From contig NZ_CP024201.1 in assembly GCF_002749615.1 (NCBI RefSeq), positions 1,922,001 through 1,986,000 of the forward strand: 64,000 nt of DNA, in the 5' to 3' direction. Positions 1 to 8,467 of the stretch are shown piece by piece. A program made the position numbers and the translations under genes. Every line of letters starts with the position of its first letter. Within the stretch, counting starts at the first letter, position 1. The notes below the pieces were generated by a model. That model worked only from the letters and a program-made list of their open reading frames with translations, ran no database searches and was not told the origin of the DNA. The stretch is from Caulobacter mirabilis. GTDB lineage: Bacteria > Pseudomonadota > Alphaproteobacteria > Caulobacterales > Caulobacteraceae.

Positions 1-37
1 ATGGTCTGGGTCTCTCCCTCGGTCAGACTAGCCCAGG

Positions 38-442
38 CTATGCCTGGACGGCGCGGCCCGGCGGCGGGCCGAAGCGGTTGGCGCCCTGTTCGCCGGCGAT
101 GGCGCCCAGCTCGACGGCGGCCCACAGGATCACCAGGCTGAAGGCGAAGTCGACGAAGCCGCTCGGCGCCGGCCAGGCGACGATCAGGGCCAGGACGATG
201 ATCGCCGCCAGCCAGCCCGACCGGCCGCGGTCGTGCAGCCGCTTGCTGAGCACGCAGCAACCCGAGAACAGCAGGCCGGGATAGACGATCCAGCCGGTGA
301 ACCAGCGCAGCGTCGGGCCGGTCGCGGCCTCGTACAGCACGGCGATGGCGATCAGCACGGCCGTCGCCAGCAGAAAGGGTCCGCGGGCCGTTCGGCCGGT
401 GGACGAGAAGAACAGTTCCGCCCAGTCGATCTGGCCGTTCAT
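38..442 (-). CDS. DUF805 family inner-membrane protein
   Basis: A 134-residue protein with about four hydrophobic segments. After an N-terminal stretch with W-x-E-L-F-F-S it carries the hallmark of DUF805 proteins, a conserved S-K-R-L-H-D-R-G-R-S-G-W segment (residues about 66-77) between membrane helices. The family is widespread, small and of unknown function in the cytoplasmic membrane. The ATG at 442 gives a start typical of the family. It is transcribed away from the centre of the window, and its neighbour beyond base 1 is not visible. No regulation is apparent. Confidence 0.85.
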   Translation of the reverse strand: MNGQIDWAELFFSSTGRTARGPFLLATAVLIAIAVLYEAATGPTLRWFTGWIVYPGLLFSGCCVLSKRLHDRGRSGWLAAIIVLALIVAWPAPSGFVDFAFSLVILWAAVELGAIAGEQGANRFGPPPGRAVQA

Positions 443-527
443 GCCGATGGTCGCTCCCGAGTCCCCTGGGGACAGTCGGTTCTATTTAGGCGAGCGCGCG
501 GTTCTGCGAAAGTCATGAGGGATCAAC

Positions 528-560
528 GAAAAATCCCTCCGAGAGGACCTCGGAGGGATT
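528..560 (-). terminator. Rho-independent terminator after pccA
   Basis: Arms at 532-543 and 549-560 form a perfect 12-bp stem with a 5-nt loop. Read on the minus strand, the hairpin ends in a run of five T. It lies 26 bp past the pccA stop codon, so it ends the carboxylase transcript. Confidence 0.85.
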
Positions 561-585
561 CTCGAACCGGCGGAGGGGCCGCCCT

Positions 586-2562
586 CTAGGCGAACTCGAC
601 CAGCACCTCGTCGGCGGCGACGCTGTCGCCGGCCTTGGCCGAGACGGTCTTCACGACGGCCTCCTTCTCGGCGCGGATGATGTTCTGCATCTTCATCGCC
701 TCGATGACGCAGACGATCTCGCCCTCGCGCACCGTCTGGCCGACTTCGACGTCCATCGAGACGATCAGGCCCGGCATCGGCGAGATGATCATCTTCGAGG
801 TGTCGGCCGCCGCCTTCTCGGGCAGCTTGCCGTGCAGCTCGGCCGAGCGGGCGGTCAGGACCAGCACCTTGCGCTTGGCGGCGCGGTGGCGGATCACGAA
901 GCCCTCGGCGGCCGGGGCCACGTCGACGGTGAAGGGAACGCCGTTCAGCGCGCCCTTGAACTGCGGCCGGCCCGGCAGCCAGACCACGTCGTCCAGCGTC
1001 AGGGTGCGGTCTTCGCCCGCGAGGTAGAGGCTCAGCACGCCGTCGGTCTCGTCGACCGCGACCACGCGGCTGTCATGGCCCACCAGCACCGTCCATTCGC
1101 GGCGCGGGGCGCCGCCGGCGCGGGCGGCGAGCAGGCGGTGCATGGCCACGCCCGCGGCGGTCATGATGTCGGTCTGCAGGGCGGTCGGCGCCGTCCCGGC
1201 GAAGCCCTCGGGGAACTCGTCGGCGATGTAGCTGGTGGCCAGCGCGCCGGAGCGGAAGCGCTCCTGGTCCATGACCGCGGCCAGGAATGGCACGTTCTGG
1301 CCCAGGCCCTCGATGTAGAAGTCCTCCAGCGCGCGGGCCATGCCGTCGATCGCCTCGATCCGGGTCGGCGCCCAGGTGCAGAGCTTGGAGATCATCGGGT
1401 CGTAGTACATCGAGATCTCGTCGCCCTCGCGGACGCCGGCGTCGTTGCGGACCCTGTAGGTCTCCCGCTCGCCTTCGGCGGGCGGGTCGTACCTGACCAG
1501 GCGGCCGATCGACGGCAGGAACTTGCGGTAGGGATCCTCGGCGTAGATCCGGCTCTCGATGGCCCAGCCGTTGATCTTCAGGTCGTCCTGCTTGAACGCG
1601 AGCGGCTCGCCGTAGGCCGAACGGATCATCTGCTCGACCAGGTCCAGACCGGTGATCAGCTCGGTGACCGGATGCTCGACCTGCAGGCGGGTGTTCATCT
1701 CCAGGAAGTAGAAGCTCTTGTCCTGGCCGGCGACGAACTCGACGGTGCCGGCGCTGTCGTAGCCGACGGCCTGGGCCAGGGCGACGGCCTGGGCGCCCAT
1801 CTCGGCGCGGGTCTTCTCGTCGAGCAGCGGGGACGGCGCTTCCTCGATGACCTTCTGGTTCCGGCGCTGGATCGAGCATTCGCGCTCGAACAGGTGCACG
1901 ACGTGGCCGTGCTTGTCGCCCAGCACCTGGATCTCGATGTGGCGCGGGCTGGTGATGAACTTCTCGATGAAGATCCGATCGTCGCCGAAGCTGGCCTTGG
2001 CCTCGGCGCGGACGGCCGGGAAGCCTTCCTCGACGTCCTGACGATTGTGGGCGACGCGGATGCCCTTGCCGCCGCCGCCGGCCGACGCCTTGATCATCAC
2101 CGGATAGCCGATCTCCTCGGAGATGCGGACGGCGTGGGCGGTGTCGTCGATCTCGCCGATATGACCGGGGACGCAGCTCACGCCGGCCTTCTCGGCGAAC
2201 TTCTTGGACTCGATCTTGTCGCCCATGGCCTGGATGGCGCCCGGGTTCGGCCCGATGAAGACGACGCCCTCGTCGGCGCAGCGCTGGGCGAAGCCGGCGT
2301 TCTCGGACAGGAAGCCGAAACCCGGGTGCACCGCCTGGGCGCCGGTCTGTTTGCAGGCCTCGATGATCTTGTCGGCGACCAGGTAGGACTGGGCCGCGGG
2401 GGCGGGGCCGATGAACACCGACTCGTCGGCCATCTCGACGGCCAGACTGTCGGCGTCGGCCTCGGAGTAGACCACCACCGTCTTGATCCCCAGCCGGCGG
2501 CAGGTCTTGATGACCCGCACCGCGATTTCACCCCGGTTGGCGATCAGAATTTTCGAGAACAT
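586..2562 (-). CDS. pccA: Propionyl-CoA carboxylase alpha subunit (biotin carboxylase plus BCCP)
   Basis: A 658-residue biotin-dependent carboxylase subunit. It has an N-terminal biotin carboxylase domain (residues 1 to about 450) with the ATP-grasp loop GGGGKG at 162-167 and the E-M-N-T-R-L-Q-V-E-H-P signature near 285-298. The C-terminal biotinyl domain has E-A-M-K-M with the biotinyl lysine at 624. It carboxylates biotin for transfer to propionyl-CoA by a beta subunit (not in this window), feeding methylmalonyl-CoA in the cytoplasm. It resembles the methylcrotonoyl subunit at 20.4 kb but is a separate paralogue. The PCC rather than acetyl- or geranyl-CoA assignment rests on overall resemblance and is less certain than the enzyme class. 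Confidence 0.85.
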   Translation of the reverse strand: MFSKILIANRGEIAVRVIKTCRRLGIKTVVVYSEADADSLAVEMADESVFIGPAPAAQSYLVADKIIEACKQTGAQAVHPGFGFLSENAGFAQRCADEGVVFIGPNPGAIQAMGDKIESKKFAEKAGVSCVPGHIGEIDDTAHAVRISEEIGYPVMIKASAGGGGKGIRVAHNRQDVEEGFPAVRAEAKASFGDDRIFIEKFITSPRHIEIQVLGDKHGHVVHLFERECSIQRRNQKVIEEAPSPLLDEKTRAEMGAQAVALAQAVGYDSAGTVEFVAGQDKSFYFLEMNTRLQVEHPVTELITGLDLVEQMIRSAYGEPLAFKQDDLKINGWAIESRIYAEDPYRKFLPSIGRLVRYDPPAEGERETYRVRNDAGVREGDEISMYYDPMISKLCTWAPTRIEAIDGMARALEDFYIEGLGQNVPFLAAVMDQERFRSGALATSYIADEFPEGFAGTAPTALQTDIMTAAGVAMHRLLAARAGGAPRREWTVLVGHDSRVVAVDETDGVLSLYLAGEDRTLTLDDVVWLPGRPQFKGALNGVPFTVDVAPAAEGFVIRHRAAKRKVLVLTARSAELHGKLPEKAAADTSKMIISPMPGLIVSMDVEVGQTVREGEIVCVIEAMKMQNIIRAEKEAVVKTVSAKAGDSVAADEVLVEFA

Positions 2563-2707
2563 AGGCCGCCCGACGTCCCTTGCGCATAAGTCTTTCCGCG
2601 CGGGTTAAACGCCCTGGCCGGTCTTGGCAACGTCCCGGAAGACGCGTCGTGGCGTCATTCCGCTGCGGAACCGGCGCCCCGTCTCCGGAACGCCGGACCG
2701 TCCGGGA

Positions 2708-3028
2708 TCAGCCCAGTTTCACCGCCGTGCCGGTGGCGGCGACCATCAGCATGCCGTTGTCGGCGCCCAGGGTCTCGTAGTCGAAGTCGACGCCGACCAC
2801 CGCGTCGGCGCCCAGGGCCTGGGCGGCTTCGATCATCTCGCGCTGGGCCGTGTCGCGCGCCTCGCGCAGGGTGTTCTCATAGCTGCCGGCCCGGCCGCCG
2901 ACGATGTCGCGGATGCCGGCGAACAGATCCTTGAAGATGTGCGCGCCGATGATCGCCTCGCCGGCGACGACGCCCAGGGTCTGGACGGTCGGGCGCTCGG
3001 CGACGGTCGGGGTCGTGGTGATGATCAT
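2708..3028 (-). CDS. YbjQ family (heavy-metal-binding-like, UPF0145) protein
   Basis: A 106-residue protein covering the whole YbjQ/DUF74 fold, with [10 protein letters not shown] near the N-terminus and [14 protein letters not shown] in the second half. The family forms pentameric cytoplasmic assemblies of unknown function. The ATG at 3028 is preceded by AGAGAGGAACCGAC on the minus strand, a good ribosome binding site. It stands alone between pccA and the protease gene. Confidence 0.88.
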   Translation of the reverse strand: MIITTTPTVAERPTVQTLGVVAGEAIIGAHIFKDLFAGIRDIVGGRAGSYENTLREARDTAQREMIEAAQALGADAVVGVDFDYETLGADNGMLMVAATGTAVKLG

Positions 3029-3057
3029 GTCGGTTCCTCTCTAGGGACGGGGAAAGG

Positions 3058-3930
3058 CTAGCGCTGCCAGACGACAGCGTCGCGATAGTCGACGGCGAAG
3101 CTCGCATCCTTCAGCCAGTCGATGCCGATGACCGCGAGGGGCTGGGTCGGGTCGCCCAGCCGGGCGAACACCGGCAGGTCGCCGGTCCGCAGCGTCCTGG
3201 CGTCCCAACGCCAGGCGCCGACGGATACGGCGGACACCTCGGCCGCGGACAGCGGCATGGGGCGGCCGTCGACGCCGCTGATCTCGCCGGCCGGCCTCAG
3301 GCGCGGCGAACCGGCCTGCAGGCCCAGCCGGGCGGCGAAGGCCGGGTTGAGCACGGTCCATTGCGCGCCGGTGTCGAGCAGGCCCCAGCCCTCGACCTCG
3401 CCGACACGGATGGGCAGCATGACCTTCCAGGGCCGGATCCAGTTGGCCTCGACCCGGCGCCAGCCGTCGCCGGGCGCGGCGCCCGCGGCGCGCAGGTCGA
3501 CGCAGGCCGCGTTTGGGGTCCAGACCGCCAGCGACTGTCCGAACAGGTCGATTCCGGCCAGCCCGCGAACCGGGTGGCTCTCGAAGGCGGGGGCGGGAAT
3601 CGCCGGGGCGGTGAAATCGCGGATCGCGGCCGGCCCGGCCTGGAAACTGGCGATGCGGTGCAGGCGCACGTCCATCGGGCCGCCCAGGCCTTCGGCCGTC
3701 TCGGTCGCCGCGTCGCGCGGCGCCTTCAGCTGTTCGGCCAGGGCCGGGTCGACCGTGCTGCCGCTGGCGGCGGTGTCGAGGACGAAGGCGAACGGGCCCT
3801 GGCCGTCGACCTTGGCCAGGACGATCGGCGTGTCGCCGTCGCCGCGTTCGATGGGCAGGCAGGCCGCCTGGGCCTGGACGGCGATCAGCAGCGCGGCGGC
3901 GGCGATCAGGGGGTGGAGCGTACGGTTCAA
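3058..3930 (-). CDS. Secreted retropepsin-like aspartic protease
   Basis: A 290-residue protein with a signal peptide (residues 1 to about 22, ending A-Q-A-A). It has two aspartyl-protease half-domains, each with a catalytic-type motif: V-L-D-T-A-A-S-G-S-T in the first half and L-L-D-T-G-A-Q-W-T in the second. The first reads DTA rather than the usual DTG, so whether the lobes make one bilobed active site or one lobe has decayed is uncertain. It is probably periplasmic. It is divergent from msrB, sharing the 3931-4055 intergenic space. Substrate unknown. Confidence 0.8.
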   Translation of the reverse strand: MNRTLHPLIAAAALLIAVQAQAACLPIERGDGDTPIVLAKVDGQGPFAFVLDTAASGSTVDPALAEQLKAPRDAATETAEGLGGPMDVRLHRIASFQAGPAAIRDFTAPAIPAPAFESHPVRGLAGIDLFGQSLAVWTPNAACVDLRAAGAAPGDGWRRVEANWIRPWKVMLPIRVGEVEGWGLLDTGAQWTVLNPAFAARLGLQAGSPRLRPAGEISGVDGRPMPLSAAEVSAVSVGAWRWDARTLRTGDLPVFARLGDPTQPLAVIGIDWLKDASFAVDYRDAVVWQR

Positions 3931-4055
3931 GGGAACTCCCGGTCGACGCCACTGGGCGGCAGGCGAGCGGGGAAAGCAACTTAAGCCTTCGTCATGTCGG
4001 TCTGGGTCTTGTTGGTCGCCGCCGGCTTTCGCCGGACGCCTGCGGAGCCTAGATT

Positions 4056-4526
4056 ATGTCCATGACCCGATCGCCCTCCGGTTTCGACCTCACCCCGCCC
4101 ACCGAACCCGAGCGCCAGCGGCTGGAGGCCGACCTGACGCCGGAAGAGGCGGACGTCCTGCTGCACCATGGCACCGAGGCCCCGTTCTGCGGCGGCCTGC
4201 TCGGCGAGAAACGGCCGGGCGCCTACTGCTGCCGGCTGTGCGGCCTGCCGCTGTTCCGCTTCGAGACCAAGTTCGAGAGCGGCACCGGCTGGCCCAGCTT
4301 CTACGCCCCCTTCGACGAAACCCATGTCGGGGCGATCCGCGACACCAGCTACGGCATGGTCCGCATCGAGACGGTCTGCGCGCGCTGCGGCAGTCACCAG
4401 GGCCACGTCTTCCCCGACGGCCCGCCGCCGACGGGGCTGCGCTACTGCATCAACTCGGTGAGCCTGCGGTTCGTCGGCGCCGACGAGCCGCTGCCGGACC
4501 CGCTGGGACGAGGGGACCGGCTGTAG
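4056..4526 (+). CDS. msrB: Peptide-methionine (R)-S-oxide reductase MsrB
   Basis: A 156-residue MsrB that reduces methionine-R-sulfoxide in proteins using thioredoxin. The structural zinc site is present as C59-x-x-C62 and C108-x-x-C111. The substrate loop S-G-T-G-W-P-S-F is at 75-82, and the catalytic cysteine is in G-L-R-Y-C-I-N-S (C131). There is no signal peptide, so it is cytoplasmic. The N-terminus has about 35 residues before the core, slightly long for the family. It is followed by a palindromic repeat that may end the transcript. Confidence 0.93.
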   Translation: MSMTRSPSGFDLTPPTEPERQRLEADLTPEEADVLLHHGTEAPFCGGLLGEKRPGAYCCRLCGLPLFRFETKFESGTGWPSFYAPFDETHVGAIRDTSYGMVRIETVCARCGSHQGHVFPDGPPPTGLRYCINSVSLRFVGADEPLPDPLGRGDRL

Positions 4527-4530
4527 CCGA

Positions 4531-4607
4531 GGGGACATGCTCCGCGAAGCGGTGCGTGTCCCCGACCTACACGTTCGGGGGACACGTACGCTGCGCGAAC
4601 ATGTCCC
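4531..4607. repeat. Two imperfect GGGGACA hairpins, inverted-repeat family A
   Basis: Two adjacent imperfect palindromes (4531-4563 and 4577-4607) with GGGGACAT or GGGGACAC outer arms and CGCGAA-type loops. A third member lies at 44700-44728. All are intergenic and immediately downstream of genes, which fits a REP-like element also used as a transcript end. Confidence 0.75.
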
Positions 4608-4704
4608 TGGCTCCTGGTTCGCCATGACGCCGAATTCACGGGACATCTTCTAGGGCGAGGCACAGGCTCCCCGCGCCGTCGCCTCTGACGGCGGAGGCCC
4701 GCGC

Positions 4705-5220
4705 ATGTTCTCCGTCGCCCTGTCGTCCTTGTTCCTGCTCGCCGCGGCTCCGGCCGAGGCCGTGAAGATCCCGGAAGGGGCGGTGCTCGAGAAGGTCATC
4801 GCCGAGCGGGATGCGGCCCTGTTCGGGACGATGTTCGACCGCTGCGAGCCCCAGACCCTGGCGGACCTCGTCACGCCGGACATGGAATTTTACCATGACA
4901 AGGGCGGCCGGATGGCCTCGCGGGCGGTCTTCGTCGAGGACTACCGCCGCAGCTGCCAGGCCAAGCTCGCCCCGGACGCCTGGCGCTCGCGGCGCGAACT
5001 GGTTCCCGGGTCGATGAAGGTCTACCCGATCCCCGGCTTCGGGGCGGTGGAGGAGGGGACGCACCTCTTCTACGAACGCAAGGGCGCCGGCGCCGAGTCG
5101 CTGGTCGGCCGCGCCCGATTCTCGCTGCTCTGGAAGCTCGACCCCGACGGCCAGTGGCGGATGTCGCGGGCCTTCAGCATCGACCATGCGGCGGTGTCCA
5201 AGGGCGGCGCGGGGCGTTGA
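4705..5220 (+). CDS. Secreted NTF2-like / DUF4440 protein
   Basis: A 171-residue protein with a signal peptide (L-F-L-L-A-A-A-P-A-E-A cleavage region near 20). The rest resembles an NTF2-like cone fold of the DUF4440 type, with the pattern D-x-M-E-F-Y-H-D-K-G-G around 62-71 and a C-terminal L-L-W-K-L-D-P-D-G-Q-W-R-M-S-R-A. The ATG at 4705 follows GGCGGAGG, a good ribosome binding site. Such proteins are often periplasmic with unknown ligands. It precedes the tRNA-Leu gene on the same strand with a gap of about 105 bp. Confidence 0.75.
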   Translation: MFSVALSSLFLLAAAPAEAVKIPEGAVLEKVIAERDAALFGTMFDRCEPQTLADLVTPDMEFYHDKGGRMASRAVFVEDYRRSCQAKLAPDAWRSRRELVPGSMKVYPIPGFGAVEEGTHLFYERKGAGAESLVGRARFSLLWKLDPDGQWRMSRAFSIDHAAVSKGGAGR

Positions 5221-5326
5221 GCCTGGTCGCGGGGATGGTCTGTTCTTCCACAGGGGAAGCGGGGCAGGGCAAAACTGCCTCTTCCCTTCGCGCACGGCTT
5301 TTGCTAACCCCCGCGCCTCACCACGA

Positions 5327-5413
5327 GCGGTCGTGGCGGAATTGGTAGACGCGCAGCGTTGAGGTCGCTGTTCCCTAACCGGAGTGGAAGTTCGAGTCTT
5401 CTCGACCGCACCA
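5327..5413 (+). tRNA. tRNA-Leu (anticodon GAG)
   Basis: An 87-nt class II tRNA with encoded CCA. The acceptor stem GCGGTCG (5327-5333) pairs with CGACCGC (5403-5409). The D-loop contains TTGGTAGA, the anticodon stem CAGCG/CGCTG encloses loop TTGAGGT with anticodon GAG at 5361-5363, the variable arm is long, and the T-loop is GTTCGAGTC. GCTAACC just upstream (about 5303-5309) resembles a Caulobacter-type -10 element. Confidence 0.97.
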
Positions 5414-5470
5414 GTGAATCAGGGCTCTAACGGGCTCTAAGGAAACTCTTCTCGTTCAGGAGGCCCCGAA

Positions 5471-6919
5471 ATGACCCGGGAACACGCCGACCTGAACGAG
5501 GAGCCTTCCCGCGCTTCCAAGCATTTCGTGGACCACGACGAGACCCCCGAGGATCTCGAGGATCTCGCGCTTGGCGACGACTACGCCCTGAACCCCGAAT
5601 ATGTGCGCAAGGTGATCGACGCGGCCGATCGCGGCGACGCCGAACGGCTGCGCGAGCTGGTCGGGGCGCTGCGATCGGAAGACGTCGCCGACCTGATGGG
5701 CTTCCTCACGGCGGACTACCGCGAAGAAGTCGTGCCCTGCCTGGATTCGGAGACCCTGGCCGAGGTCATCTCGGAACTGGACGACAACCTCCGCGAGGAG
5801 GTGCTGGAGACCGTCCATCCGACCGCTCTGGCCAAGGCCCTGGAAGAGCTCGATTCGGACGACGCCGCCGACGTCGTCGACGACCTGGAGGGCGAGAAGC
5901 GGGCCCAGGTGCTGGCGGCCATGGACGCCGACGACCGCGCCGCCGTCGAAGCCTCGCTGTCCTATGAAGACGAGACCGCCGGCCGCCTGATGCAGCGCGA
6001 GGTGCTGGCCGCGCCGCAGTTCTGGACCGTCGGCCAGACCATCGACCATGTCCGCAACGCCGGCGACGACCTGCCGGAGCTGTTCTTCGACGTCTATATC
6101 GTCGACCCCGCCTATCGCCCGATCGGCGCGGCGCCGGTCAGCACCCTGCTGCGGGCCAAGCGCGAGACCAGCCTGGCCGAGATCATGGAGCCGGTGACCG
6201 AGATCACCGTCGACATGGACCAGGAAGAGGTCGGCTACACCTTCAACAAGTACCACCTGATCAGCGCGCCCGTGGTCGACGCCGGCGGCCGGCTGGTCGG
6301 CCAGATCACCGTCGACGACATCGTCGGGGTCATCCAGGAGGAGGGCGAGGAGGACATCCTGGCCCTGGCCGGCGTGAGCGACGCGGGCCGCGACGCCGGC
6401 GTCTGGGACGTGGCCAGGTCGCGCTTGCCGTGGCTGGTGGTCAACACCTTGACCGCGGCGACCGCCGCCAGCGTCATCGGCGCCTTCCAGGAGGAGATCG
6501 CCCAGCTGGTCACCCTGGCCATCCTGATGCCGGTGGTCGCCTCGCTGGGCGGCAACGCCGGCACCCAGACCCTGGCCGTGGCGGTCCGCGCCTTGGCCAG
6601 CCGCGAGCTGAACGCCGCCAACGCCGTCCGTATCGTGCTGCGCGAGATGGCCGTGGGCCTGGTCAACGGCGGCGTGCTGGCCGTGATCATGGGCGTGGCG
6701 ACCTTCGCGGTGTTCCAGGACTGGAAGCTGTGCCTGACCATCGGCCTGGCCCTGATCATCAACCTGTTCGTCGCCGCCCTGGCCGGCATCCTGGTGCCCC
6801 TGACCCTGGACAAGCTGGATCGCGATCCGGCGGTGTCCTCGTCGGTGTTCGTGACCTTCACCACCGACTTCATGGGCTTCCTGTCATTCCTCGGTCTCGC
6901 CGGGGTGCTTCTGCTCTGA
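5471..6919 (+). CDS. mgtE: Magnesium transporter MgtE
   Basis: A 482-residue Mg2+ channel. It has an acidic N-terminus, an MgtE N-domain (about 45-155) of helical repeats, a CBS pair (about 160-285) that senses cytoplasmic Mg2+ (note P-V-V-D-A-G-G-R-L-V-G-Q-I-T-V-D-D), and a C-terminal domain of five membrane helices (about 320-482) with the pore-helix signature G-G-N-A-G-T-Q. The ATG at 5471 lies after CAGGAGGCCCCGAA, a strong ribosome binding site. Length and order of domains are normal. It is likely gated by Mg2+ itself; no M-box riboswitch is apparent in the short space after the tRNA. Confidence 0.95.
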   Translation: MTREHADLNEEPSRASKHFVDHDETPEDLEDLALGDDYALNPEYVRKVIDAADRGDAERLRELVGALRSEDVADLMGFLTADYREEVVPCLDSETLAEVISELDDNLREEVLETVHPTALAKALEELDSDDAADVVDDLEGEKRAQVLAAMDADDRAAVEASLSYEDETAGRLMQREVLAAPQFWTVGQTIDHVRNAGDDLPELFFDVYIVDPAYRPIGAAPVSTLLRAKRETSLAEIMEPVTEITVDMDQEEVGYTFNKYHLISAPVVDAGGRLVGQITVDDIVGVIQEEGEEDILALAGVSDAGRDAGVWDVARSRLPWLVVNTLTAATAASVIGAFQEEIAQLVTLAILMPVVASLGGNAGTQTLAVAVRALASRELNAANAVRIVLREMAVGLVNGGVLAVIMGVATFAVFQDWKLCLTIGLALIINLFVAALAGILVPLTLDKLDRDPAVSSSVFVTFTTDFMGFLSFLGLAGVLLL

Positions 6920-6995
6920 ATTGAAAGCGGCGCCCGTCTTGCGGGAGTGGGGTGAACCAACGCCCTAGCTGTCTCAATTCGGATCACCAAGGCCG

Positions 6996-8339
6996 ATGAA
7001 ACCCCGCCAACAGGTCTCCCGCGCCGCCATCGAACTGATCAAGACGTTCGAGGGGTATCGTCGCAAGGCCGCCCAGCTTCCCGATGGACGCTGGACGATC
7101 GGCTACGGCCATACCCTGACCGCGCGCGAGGGCGCCGAGGTGTCGGAGCCCGACGCCGAGGCCCTGCTGATGTACGACCTGATCAACGTCGCCCATGCGG
7201 TGAACGAGCAGGTCTTCACCCCGCTGACCCAGAATCAGTTCGACGCCCTCTGCGCCTTCACCTTCAACGTCGGGGTGGAGAATTTCCGTCGTTCCTCCGT
7301 GCTGCGCCGGGTCAACGAAGGACAGCTGCTGCAGGCCGCCTGCGCCATGGAGATGTGGCGCAAGGCCGACTTCGAGGGCGAGCGGATCGTCATCGACGCC
7401 CTGGTCCGCCGCCGATCGGCGGAGAAGACCCTGTTCCTGACCCCGGCCAACGGCTGGGTGCCGGCGCCGTCGCCGATCCTGCGGCCCAAGGTCGACTACG
7501 ACGCGGTCAACGCCGTGCCGCGCGAAACCCCGACGCCGGTGGTGACCACGACCGTGGGAAACAAGGTCGTCGCCGAGCGCGACGCCGCCGTCCAGCCGCG
7601 GCCGATCGCGCCGCCCGTTCCGGTTCCCGGTCCGCTGGCCACCGAGACGGCGGCGGCCAATCTGAACCTGCAGCTGGCGCAGATCTTCCCGGACGAGCCG
7701 CAGGAGGTCTCCGCTCCGGCGCCGGCCGCGGAGCCGGAGCATCCGCCGATCACCGTCCCCGACGGCCCGGCCTTCGCCGCCGCGCCGCCGCCGCCGCCGC
7801 CGGCCTTCGTGGTCCATGAGGGCGGGGCGCAGGACTTCGTCCTGACCCCGGCGCCGGAGGCGAGCATCGAGACCGCGCCGCGCGACGCGTTCCGGATCGA
7901 CGCGCCCGAGCCGATCGCCGACGACACGCCCGGCCTGTTCGACGTCGCCGTCGGGGACGTCGCCGCCGGCGGCCCGACCCAGGCCCTGGTCAGCGAGGAT
8001 TATGTCCGCCGCCTGGTGCGCGAGGACGAGTACGCCAGCCTGGCCCGCGACCTCGACCCGGCTCTGGCGGTCACGCCGACCGAGCCGGCGCGCATCCGCG
8101 GCCTGCCGCTGTTCGCCCTGGCGGCGGCGGGCCTCGGCCTGTTCGCCGGCGGCGTCTACTGGACGATCGGCGCGCGGGCGGGCGACGGCCTGTCCGGACC
8201 GCCCGTTATTGGCATGGCGATATCGCTGATCGGTATGGCGCTGGTCGGACTTACGATTTACTTTTTCCTTAAGACCCTTGCCGACGCCCCCATAGAAGAC
8301 GACGAAGAGCATCAGGACGAGAGAGAACCGCGGGCCTGA
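6996..8339 (+). CDS. GH24 (phage-type) lysozyme with C-terminal membrane hairpin
   Basis: A 447-residue protein. The N-terminal GH24 lysozyme domain (about 5-150) has catalytic-type E19 in K-T-F-E-G-Y and the W-T-I-G-Y-G-H-T core at 33-40. A long Pro/Ala-rich linker (about 160-340) follows, then two membrane helices near 370-395 and 405-425 and an acidic tail. There is no N-terminal signal peptide, so export of the lysozyme domain is not explained by the sequence. It is not near any other phage gene, and similar proteins occur as chromosomal genes in Caulobacterales (recollection). It may cleave peptidoglycan at the membrane surface. Confidence 0.85.
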   Translation: MKPRQQVSRAAIELIKTFEGYRRKAAQLPDGRWTIGYGHTLTAREGAEVSEPDAEALLMYDLINVAHAVNEQVFTPLTQNQFDALCAFTFNVGVENFRRSSVLRRVNEGQLLQAACAMEMWRKADFEGERIVIDALVRRRSAEKTLFLTPANGWVPAPSPILRPKVDYDAVNAVPRETPTPVVTTTVGNKVVAERDAAVQPRPIAPPVPVPGPLATETAAANLNLQLAQIFPDEPQEVSAPAPAAEPEHPPITVPDGPAFAAAPPPPPPAFVVHEGGAQDFVLTPAPEASIETAPRDAFRIDAPEPIADDTPGLFDVAVGDVAAGGPTQALVSEDYVRRLVREDEYASLARDLDPALAVTPTEPARIRGLPLFALAAAGLGLFAGGVYWTIGARAGDGLSGPPVIGMAISLIGMALVGLTIYFFLKTLADAPIEDDEEHQDEREPRA

Positions 8340-8374
8340 TTCAGGCCCGACGGCGACCGGCCCCGCCCGGTCGG

Positions 8375-8406
8375 ACGCCCCGCGGCCGCGAAGCCCGCGG
8401 GGCGTT
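8375..8406 (+). terminator. Hairpin terminator after the lysozyme gene
   Basis: An 11-bp perfect GC-rich stem (8375-8385 with 8395-8405) and a 9-nt loop, followed by TTCTCGTTT. A second smaller hairpin (about 8354-8373) precedes it. It lies 36 bp past the stop codon. Confidence 0.7.
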
Positions 8407-8467
8407 CTCGTTTCCGGAAGGATGATCGTGCGTGGCGCCGCGAAGCCTCCGTGCTAATCCACCGCGC

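Noticed and set aside
832-2589. Long plus-strand frame opposite pccA
   Set aside because: Antisense shadow of the carboxylase; the minus-strand product has all catalytic motifs.
6996-8339. Prophage remnant because of the lysozyme
   Set aside because: No other phage genes, integrase or attachment repeats in the surroundings; codon use is native.
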